Notes under the pieces: generated by a model
What the model was told of the DNA's origin: nothing
The model's database searches: none
Seen by the model: the letters and a program-made list of their open reading frames with translations, nothing else
DNA from: Leclercia sp. UBA7405
GTDB lineage: Bacteria > Pseudomonadota > Gammaproteobacteria > Enterobacterales > Enterobacteriaceae
Direction: 5' to 3'
DNA: 12,559 nt
Assembly: GCA_002469605.1 (NCBI GenBank)
Contig: DKMV01000147.1
Location: 745 to 13,303, forward strand
Part shown: piece by piece, positions 7,372-12,559 of the stretch
How the letters are laid out: each line of letters begins with the position of its first letter
How positions within the stretch are numbered: position 1 is the first letter of the stretch
Position numbers and translations under genes: made by a program

Positions 7372-8808
7372 ATGAGTCAAAGCAAACTGTATCCGGTCGT
7401 GATGGCTGGAGGCTCTGGTAGCCGGTTGTGGCCGCTGTCCCGCGTGCTCTATCCAAAACAGTTCCTCTGCCTGAAAGGGGAGCTCACCATGCTGCAAACG
7501 ACGGTCTGCCGTCTGAACGGCGTGGAGTGTGAAAGCCCGGTGGTGATCTGTAACGAACAGCACCGCTTTATCGTTGCCGAGCAGCTGCGCCAGCTGAACA
7601 AACTCACAGAAAATATCATTCTGGAGCCTGCCGGTCGTAATACCGCCCCCGCTATTGCCCTGGCGGCGCTGGCGGCGAAGCGCAGCAGCCCGGAGTGCGA
7701 TCCGCTGATGCTGGTGCTGGCCGCTGACCACGTTATCCAGCAGGAGGAGGCCTTCCGCGACGCGGTTCGCGCCGCTATTCCTTATGCCGAAAGCGGCAAG
7801 CTGGTGACCTTCGGCATCGTGCCGGATATGCCAGAAACCGGCTACGGCTATATTCGCCGCGGCGAGCTGACGGCGGGGGAATCCGACAGCGTAGCCTTTG
7901 ACGTGGCGCAGTTTGTCGAAAAACCAAATCTTGAAACCGCCCAGGCCTACGTCGCCAGCGGCGAATATTACTGGAACAGCGGCATGTTCCTGTTCCGCGC
8001 CGGGCGTTACCTGGAAGAGCTGGAAAAATTCCGTCCGGATATTCTGCGCGCCTGCGAAAAAGCAATGGACGTGGTAGATCCAGACCTCGATTTTATCCGC
8101 GTGGACGAAGAGGCCTTGCCGGCCTGCCCGGAAGAGTCCGTGGACTACGCGGTCATGGAGCGCACCGCCGACGCGGTAGTGGTGCCGATGGATGCAGGCT
8201 GGAGCGACGTCGGCTCCTGGTCCTCCCTGTGGGAAATCAGCGCCCATACGGCGGAAGGCAACGTCCACCACGGGGATGTGATTAGCCATAAAACCGAAAA
8301 CAGCTATGTCTACGCCGAGTCCGGCCTGGTGACCACCGTCGGGGTGAAAGACCTTGTGGTGGTGCAGACCAAAGACGCGGTGCTGATTGCCGATCGCAAC
8401 GCGGTCCAGGACGTCAAAAAAGTGGTGGAGCAGATCAAAGCCGACGGCCGCCACGAGCACCATATTCACCGGGAAGTGTACCGCCCGTGGGGCAAGTATG
8501 ACTCCATCGACGCCGGCGATCGCTACCAGGTTAAACGCATCACCGTGAAGCCGGGCGAGGGGCTGTCGGTGCAGATGCACCACCACCGCGCGGAGCATTG
8601 GGTGGTGGTGGCGGGCACCGCCAAAGTCACCATCAACGGCGAGATCAAGCTGCTGGGTGAAAACGAATCCATCTATATCCCGCTGGGGGCGACCCACTGC
8701 CTGGAGAACCCCGGGAAAATTCCTCTCGATTTAATTGAAGTGCGTTCCGGCTCCTACCTGGAAGAGGACGACATCGTCCGCTTCGAGGACCGCTACGGGC
8801 GAGTGTAA
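7372..8808 (+). CDS. cpsB: Mannose-1-phosphate guanylyltransferase CpsB/ManC
   Basis: The product has 478 residues, the standard length. The nucleotidyltransferase signature [16 protein letters not shown] (residues 9-24) with the catalytic YPKQ after it, [14 protein letters not shown] (83-96) and the FVEKPN motif (181-186) identify a type II mannose-1-phosphate guanylyltransferase. The C-terminal part is a cupin of the phosphomannose isomerase-like kind, with RPWGKYD and the metal-site cluster [10 protein letters not shown] (401-410). It makes GDP-mannose from GTP and mannose-1-phosphate in the cytoplasm. In enteric colanic acid operons the isomerase step is generally credited to ManA, so I do not claim bifunctionality. 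The gene starts 3 bases after wcaI. A spacer of 99 bases follows. manC copies can also occur in the O-antigen locus, which makes this gene a candidate for intragenomic recombination. Confidence 0.97.
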   Translation: MSQSKLYPVVMAGGSGSRLWPLSRVLYPKQFLCLKGELTMLQTTVCRLNGVECESPVVICNEQHRFIVAEQLRQLNKLTENIILEPAGRNTAPAIALAALAAKRSSPECDPLMLVLAADHVIQQEEAFRDAVRAAIPYAESGKLVTFGIVPDMPETGYGYIRRGELTAGESDSVAFDVAQFVEKPNLETAQAYVASGEYYWNSGMFLFRAGRYLEELEKFRPDILRACEKAMDVVDPDLDFIRVDEEALPACPEESVDYAVMERTADAVVVPMDAGWSDVGSWSSLWEISAHTAEGNVHHGDVISHKTENSYVYAESGLVTTVGVKDLVVVQTKDAVLIADRNAVQDVKKVVEQIKADGRHEHHIHREVYRPWGKYDSIDAGDRYQVKRITVKPGEGLSVQMHHHRAEHWVVVAGTAKVTINGEIKLLGENESIYIPLGATHCLENPGKIPLDLIEVRSGSYLEEDDIVRFEDRYGRV

Positions 8809-8820
8809 CGCTGACTTTTC

Positions 8821-8838
8821 TGCCCGGCGTGCCGGGCA
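8821..8838 (+). repeat. Perfect 7-bp inverted repeat in the cpsB-cpsG spacer
   Basis: TGCCCGG-CGTG-CCGGGCA lies 12 bases after the cpsB stop. It has no following T-run (the next bases are TTCGAATG), so it does not look like an intrinsic terminator that would stop transcription into cpsG. It may protect or attenuate the message. The rest of the 99-base spacer (8809-8907) holds an AAAAAATAAAA stretch, two GGGCC words and a cpsG ribosome binding site (AAGGGGA). I found no convincing promoter. Confidence 0.6.
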
Positions 8839-8907
8839 TTCGAATGACAAAAAATAAAACGGGCCTGCGTGTGGGCGGGCCGACTGTTGCCTGAATAAGG
8901 GGAAATC

Positions 8908-10278
8908 ATGGAAAAGTTAACCTGTTTTAAAGCCTACGATATTCGCGGCAGGCTGGGCGAAGAGCTGAATGAAGATATCGCGTGGCGCATCGGCCGCGCC
9001 TACGGAGAATATTTAAAGCCGCAGACCATTGTTCTCGGCGGCGACGTGCGCCTGACCAGCGAATCCCTGAAGCTGGCGCTGGCGAAAGGGCTGCAGGACG
9101 CGGGGGTGGACGTGCTGGACATCGGCCTCTCCGGCACCGAAGAGATCTATTTTGCCACCTTCCACCTGGGGGTGGACGGCGGCATCGAAGTGACCGCCAG
9201 CCATAACCCGATGGACTACAACGGCATGAAGCTGGTGCGCAAGGGCGCCCGCCCCATCAGCGGCGATACCGGCCTGCGCGACGTGCAGCGCCTGGCGGAG
9301 GCCAACGATTTCCCGCCGGTGAACGAGGCGAAGCGCGGCAGCTATAAGCAGATCAACCTGCAAAAAGAGTATATCGACCACCTGCTGGGCTACATCGACG
9401 TGGCGAACCTGAAGCCGCTGAAGCTGGTCATCAACTCCGGCAACGGTGCGGCCGGCCCGGTGGTGGATGCGCTGGAAGCGCGCTTTAAGGCGCTGAACGT
9501 GCCGGTCACCTTTATCAAGGTGCATAACACCCCGGACGGCAACTTCCCGAACGGTATTCCTAACCCGCTGCTGCCGGAGTGCCGCGACGATACCCGCAAC
9601 GCGGTGATTGAGCACGGCGCCGATATGGGCATCGCCTTTGACGGCGACTTTGACCGCTGCTTCCTCTTCGACGAGAAAGGGCAGTTTATTGAGGGCTACT
9701 ACATCGTCGGCCTGCTGGCGGAAGCCTTCCTCGAAAAAAATCCTGGAGCCAAAATTATCCACGACCCGCGCCTCTCCTGGAACACGGTGGATGTGGTGAA
9801 GGCGGCGGGCGGCACCCCGGTGATGTCCAAAACCGGCCATGCGTTTATCAAAGAGCGCATGCGCGAAGAGGACGCTATCTACGGCGGCGAAATGAGCGCC
9901 CACCACTACTTCCGCGATTTCGCCTACTGCGACAGCGGCATGATCCCCTGGCTGCTGGTGACCGAGCTGCTGTGCCTGAAGGGCAAAACCCTGGGCGAGC
10001 TAGTGCGCGACCGCATGGCGGCCTTCCCGGCCAGCGGCGAAATCAACAGCAAGCTGGAACTGCCTGCCGAAGCCATCGCCCGGGTGGAGCACCACTTTGC
10101 CCTCCACGCGCTGGAGATCGACCGCACCGACGGGATCAGCATGGCCTTCCCCCAGTGGCGTTTCAACCTGCGCTCCTCGAACACCGAGCCGGTGGTACGC
10201 CTGAACGTGGAGTCCCGGGCCGATGTTCCGCTGATGGAGGCGCGAACGCAGGACATTCTGGCGCTGCTGAAACAGTAA
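8908..10278 (+). CDS. cpsG: Phosphomannomutase CpsG/ManB
   Basis: The product has 456 residues, the normal length. It has the four-domain architecture of alpha-D-phosphohexomutases. The phosphoserine loop [11 protein letters not shown] is at 96-106 with catalytic Ser98, the Mg-binding DGDFDR at 245-250, the sugar-specificity loop GEMSAHHYF at 327-335, and the phosphate-binding [12 protein letters not shown] near the C-terminus. It interconverts mannose-6-phosphate and mannose-1-phosphate in the cytoplasm, feeding CpsB. ATG follows AAGGGGA with suitable spacing. It is the only gene in the window with spacers of about 100 bases on both sides, both containing inverted repeats. It is also very GC-rich. 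Homologues in O-antigen loci are known to exchange sequence with this gene. Confidence 0.97.
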   Translation: MEKLTCFKAYDIRGRLGEELNEDIAWRIGRAYGEYLKPQTIVLGGDVRLTSESLKLALAKGLQDAGVDVLDIGLSGTEEIYFATFHLGVDGGIEVTASHNPMDYNGMKLVRKGARPISGDTGLRDVQRLAEANDFPPVNEAKRGSYKQINLQKEYIDHLLGYIDVANLKPLKLVINSGNGAAGPVVDALEARFKALNVPVTFIKVHNTPDGNFPNGIPNPLLPECRDDTRNAVIEHGADMGIAFDGDFDRCFLFDEKGQFIEGYYIVGLLAEAFLEKNPGAKIIHDPRLSWNTVDVVKAAGGTPVMSKTGHAFIKERMREEDAIYGGEMSAHHYFRDFAYCDSGMIPWLLVTELLCLKGKTLGELVRDRMAAFPASGEINSKLELPAEAIARVEHHFALHALEIDRTDGISMAFPQWRFNLRSSNTEPVVRLNVESRADVPLMEARTQDILALLKQ

Positions 10279-10293
10279 TTCTTGCCCCCTCGT

Positions 10294-10366
10294 CCCTCAC
10301 CCTCTGCTCAGAGGGGGAGGGCACAGTTTCACTCTTTCCCCTTTGGGGAGAGAGCCGGGGTGAGGG
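10294..10366 (+). repeat. Double palindromic intergenic repeat between cpsG and wcaJ
   Basis: The spacer at 10279-10387 (109 bases) holds three complementary arms. Hairpin 1 is CCCTCACCCTCT (10294-10305), loop GCTC, and AGAGGGGGAGGG (10310-10321), with a single A/G mismatch. Hairpin 2 is CTCTTTCCCC (10332-10341), loop TTT, and GGGGAGAGAG (10345-10354), with one G-U pair. The outer CCCTCACCC (10294-10302) is also exactly complementary to GGGTGAGGG (10358-10366), so an alternative long stem can replace hairpin 1. No T-run follows, so it is not an obvious terminator. The pattern resembles the CCCTCACCC...GGGTGAGGG short repeats I remember as dispersed in enteric genomes; I do not assign a family name. 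Confidence 0.75.
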
Positions 10367-10387
10367 GAATAAACAACAGGAACAACG

Positions 10388-11782
10388 ATGACAAATCTAA
10401 AAAAGCGCGAGCGAGCCAAAACGAATGCATCGTTAATCTCTATGGTGCAGCGTTTTTCTGATATCACCATCATGTTCGGTGGGCTGTGGGTGGTGTGTAA
10501 GCTGAGCGGGCTGTCGTTCTTATATCTGCACCTGCTGATGGCGCTGATTGCGCTGGTGGTCTTCCAGATGATCGGCGGCATGACCGATTTCTATCGTTCA
10601 TGGCGCGGGGTAAAGATCACCACGGAGCTGATGTTGCTCCTGCAAAACTGGACCCTGAGCCTGATCTTCAGCGCCGGGCTGGTGGCTTTTAATAGCGACT
10701 TTAATACCAGCTTTACCACCTGGCTAAGCTGGTATCTGTTAACCAGCGTCGGGATGGTGGTCTGCCGCTCGCTGATCCGCTTCGGTGCAGGCTGGCTGCG
10801 CAATCGCGGCTATAACCGCCGCTATGTGGCCGTAGCCGGGGATCTGCCGGTAGGGCAGGCGCTGCTGGATAGTTTTCGCAAAGAGCCGTGGCTGGGCTTT
10901 GAAGTAGTAGGGGTTTATCACGATGCCAAACCCGGCGGCGTGACCGCGGACTGGGCGGGTAACTACGAACAGCTGGTGGAGGACGCCAAAGGCGGCAAGA
11001 TCCATAACGTCTATCTCGCCATGCCGATGAAGGAAGAGTCCTGCATTAAAAAGCTGATGCGCGAGCTGGCCGACACCACCTGTTCGGTGATCCTGATCCC
11101 GGACGTGTTCACCTTTAATATCCTCCACTCCCGTATCGAAGAGGTGAACGGCGTGCCGGTGGTGCCGCTGTACGACACGCCGCTCTCCGGTATCAACCGC
11201 GTGCTCAAGCGCGTGGAAGACATCATCCTCTCCTCCCTGATTCTGCTGCTGATCTCCCCGGTGCTGTGCGGTATTGCGCTGGCGGTGAAAATGACCTCGC
11301 CGGGACCGGTTATCTTCCGCCAGACCCGCTACGGCATGGACGGTAAGCCGATCATGGTGTGGAAGTTCCGCTCCATGAAGGTAATGGAGAACGACAGCGT
11401 AGTCACCCAGGCGACGCAGAACGATCCCCGCGTGACCCGGGTGGGCAACTTCCTGCGCCGCACCTCGCTGGACGAGCTACCGCAGTTTATCAACGTGCTA
11501 ACCGGCGGGATGTCAATCGTTGGCCCGCGTCCACACGCGGTGGCCCACAACGAGCAGTACCGGGCGCTGATTGAGGGCTACATGCTGCGCCATAAGGTGA
11601 AGCCAGGCATTACCGGCTGGGCGCAGATCAACGGCTGGCGCGGCGAAACCGACACCCTGGAGAAAATGGAGAAGCGTATTGAGTTCGACCTGGAGTACAT
11701 CCGCGAGTGGAGCGTCTGGTTCGATATCAAGATCGTCTTCCTGACCATTTTCAAAGGCTTCGTCAACAAAGCGGCGTACTAA
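10388..11782 (+). CDS. wcaJ: Undecaprenyl-phosphate glucose phosphotransferase WcaJ
   Basis: The product has 464 residues, as in E. coli. It is a large polyisoprenyl-phosphate hexose-1-phosphate transferase. Four hydrophobic segments lie at about 21-40, 44-64, 80-101 and 110-132. A Rossmann-like CoA-binding-type domain follows (YVAVAGDLPVGQALL onward). A proline-broken re-entrant helix lies near 275-299 (IILSSLILLLISPVL), and then the catalytic domain with KFRSM (326-330), the catalytic pair DE in DELPQ (362-366), GPRPH (379-383) and KPGITGWAQINGWRG. It transfers glucose-1-phosphate from UDP-glucose to undecaprenyl phosphate in the inner membrane, the first step of colanic acid assembly. The start is supported by AGGA at 10378-10381. 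It follows a palindromic repeat and is separated from wzxC by one base. Confidence 0.97.
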   Translation: MTNLKKRERAKTNASLISMVQRFSDITIMFGGLWVVCKLSGLSFLYLHLLMALIALVVFQMIGGMTDFYRSWRGVKITTELMLLLQNWTLSLIFSAGLVAFNSDFNTSFTTWLSWYLLTSVGMVVCRSLIRFGAGWLRNRGYNRRYVAVAGDLPVGQALLDSFRKEPWLGFEVVGVYHDAKPGGVTADWAGNYEQLVEDAKGGKIHNVYLAMPMKEESCIKKLMRELADTTCSVILIPDVFTFNILHSRIEEVNGVPVVPLYDTPLSGINRVLKRVEDIILSSLILLLISPVLCGIALAVKMTSPGPVIFRQTRYGMDGKPIMVWKFRSMKVMENDSVVTQATQNDPRVTRVGNFLRRTSLDELPQFINVLTGGMSIVGPRPHAVAHNEQYRALIEGYMLRHKVKPGITGWAQINGWRGETDTLEKMEKRIEFDLEYIREWSVWFDIKIVFLTIFKGFVNKAAY

Positions 11783-11783
11783 G

Positions 11784-12559
11784 ATGAGCTTACGAGAAAA
11801 AACCATCAGCGGCGCCAAGTGGTCGGCCATGGCGACGGTCATTATCATCGGCCTGGGGCTGGTGCAGATGACCGTGCTGGCGCGCATTATCGATAACCAC
11901 CAGTTCGGCCTGCTTACCGTCTCGCTGGTGATTATCGCCCTCGCCGATACCCTGTCGGATTTCGGCATCGCCAACTCCATCATTCAGCGCAAAGAGATTA
12001 GCCAGCTGGAGCTGACCACCCTCTACTGGCTGAACGTGGGGCTGGGCATTACCGTCTTTGTGGTGGTGTTCCTGCTGAGCGGCCTGATTGGCGACCTGCT
12101 GAACAACCCGGATCTGGCGCCGCTGATCCGCACCCTGTCGTTTGCCTTTGTGGTGATCCCCCACGGCCAGCAGTTCCGCGCCCTGATGCAGAAGGAGCTG
12201 GAGTTCAACAAGATCGGCATGATCGAGACCACCTCGGTGCTGGCCGGCTTTACCTTCACCGTGGTGAGCGCGCATTACTGGCCGCTGGCGATGACCGCCA
12301 TCGTCGGTTATCTGGTGAACACCCTGGTCCGCACGCTGCTGTTCGGCTACTTTGGCCGCAAGATCTACCGCCCGGGGCTGCACTTCTCCCTGCGCTCGGT
12401 CTCCTCTAACCTGCGCTTCGGCGCCTGGCTGACGGCCGACAGTATCATCAACTACGTGAATACCAACCTCTCCACCCTGGTGCTGGCGCGCATTCTGGGC
12501 GCCAGCGTCGCGGGCGGCTACAACCTGGCTTACAACGTGGCCGTAGTGCCGCCCAGGAA
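11784..12559 (+). CDS. wzxC: Colanic acid repeat-unit flippase WzxC, 3'-truncated by the window edge
   Basis: ATG at 11784 begins one base after the wcaJ stop, and the frame is open to the end of the window (258 complete codons, no stop). The family is about 492 residues, so roughly half is present. The protein starts MSLREKTISGAKWSAMATVI and shows repeated hydrophobic segments (VIIIGLGLVQMTVLA, LLTVSLVIIALADTLSDFGIA, LYWLNVGLGITVFVVVFLLSGL) typical of the polysaccharide transporter branch of the MOP superfamily. The conserved loop RALMQKELEFNKIGMIE is present. It moves the lipid-linked repeat unit across the inner membrane for WcaD. No clear ribosome binding site lies before it, so coupling to wcaJ translation is likely. 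The final codon reads AGG where E. coli, from memory, has Met; this is at the extreme edge. Confidence 0.95.
   Translation, partial: MSLREKTISGAKWSAMATVIIIGLGLVQMTVLARIIDNHQFGLLTVSLVIIALADTLSDFGIANSIIQRKEISQLELTTLYWLNVGLGITVFVVVFLLSGLIGDLLNNPDLAPLIRTLSFAFVVIPHGQQFRALMQKELEFNKIGMIETTSVLAGFTFTVVSAHYWPLAMTAIVGYLVNTLVRTLLFGYFGRKIYRPGLHFSLRSVSSNLRFGAWLTADSIINYVNTNLSTLVLARILGASVAGGYNLAYNVAVVPPR

Noticed and set aside
7177..8697. A 506-codon open frame on the minus strand opposite cpsB and the end of wcaI.
   Set aside because: Same shadow effect, rich in His and Ala with no domain. cpsB on the + strand has full motif support.
8821..8850. Intrinsic terminator after cpsB.
   Set aside because: The stem is good but no T-run follows, and termination here would cut off cpsG and the rest of the operon.
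9013..9906. A 297-codon minus-strand frame opposite cpsG.
   Set aside because: Shadow of a GC-rich, strongly biased gene; no recognisable motif.
10552..10979. Three Chi sequences (GCTGGTGG) at 10552, 10678 and 10972, plus one at 218.
   Set aside because: Chi is frequent in leading-strand enteric genes and the octamer encodes common Leu-Val codons. Three in about 430 bases is not convincing as a special element.
11790..12383. A minus-strand frame of 197 codons opposite wzxC.
   Set aside because: It is Gln/His-rich shadow sequence, and the + strand encodes the flippase continuously.

Overview
The window is an internal slice of the colanic acid (M-antigen) capsule operon of a member of the Enterobacteriaceae. 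Twelve genes lie on the + strand in the canonical order wcaC(partial)-wcaD-wcaE-wcaF-gmd-fcl-gmm-wcaI-cpsB-cpsG-wcaJ-wzxC(partial). Protein lengths and motifs match the E. coli K-12 products as I remember them. The DNA is more GC-rich and has many substitutions relative to my memory of E. coli, which suggests an Enterobacter/Leclercia/Lelliottia-type enteric; I cannot fix the genus by eye.

Layout: positions 3-911 hold the C-terminal three quarters of glycosyltransferase WcaC. wcaD (polymerase), wcaE (glycosyltransferase) and wcaF (acetyltransferase), at 886-3429, include visibly AT-richer stretches. Positions 3454-6139 carry GDP-fucose synthesis (gmd, fcl) and the Nudix hydrolase gmm. wcaI, cpsB and cpsG follow at 6145-10278 (fucosyltransferase and GDP-mannose supply). 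wcaJ (initiating glucose-1-phosphate transferase) and the 5' half of wzxC (flippase) close the window, which ends inside wzxC.

How they work together: CpsG makes mannose-1-P and CpsB converts it to GDP-mannose. Gmd and Fcl turn that into GDP-L-fucose. WcaJ loads glucose-1-P on undecaprenyl phosphate, WcaI, WcaE and WcaC extend the chain, WcaF acetylates it, WzxC flips the repeat unit and WcaD polymerises it. Gmm hydrolyses GDP-mannose and may tune the pool. No promoter is evident inside the window; the main Rcs-controlled promoter would lie upstream of wza, outside it. Most genes overlap or are separated by 1-24 bases. Only cpsG has spacers of about 100 bases on both sides, and each spacer holds inverted repeats.

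The most unusual feature is an ERIC element (about 6023-6145) inserted exactly at the gmm/wcaI junction. It is translated in frame as a 38-residue tail on Gmm, supplies the gmm stop codon, and appears to supply the Shine-Dalgarno sequence and the first base of the start codon of wcaI. A second repeat, a double palindrome, sits between cpsG and wcaJ. I saw no evidence for a wholly new gene system; the rest is a well-known operon.
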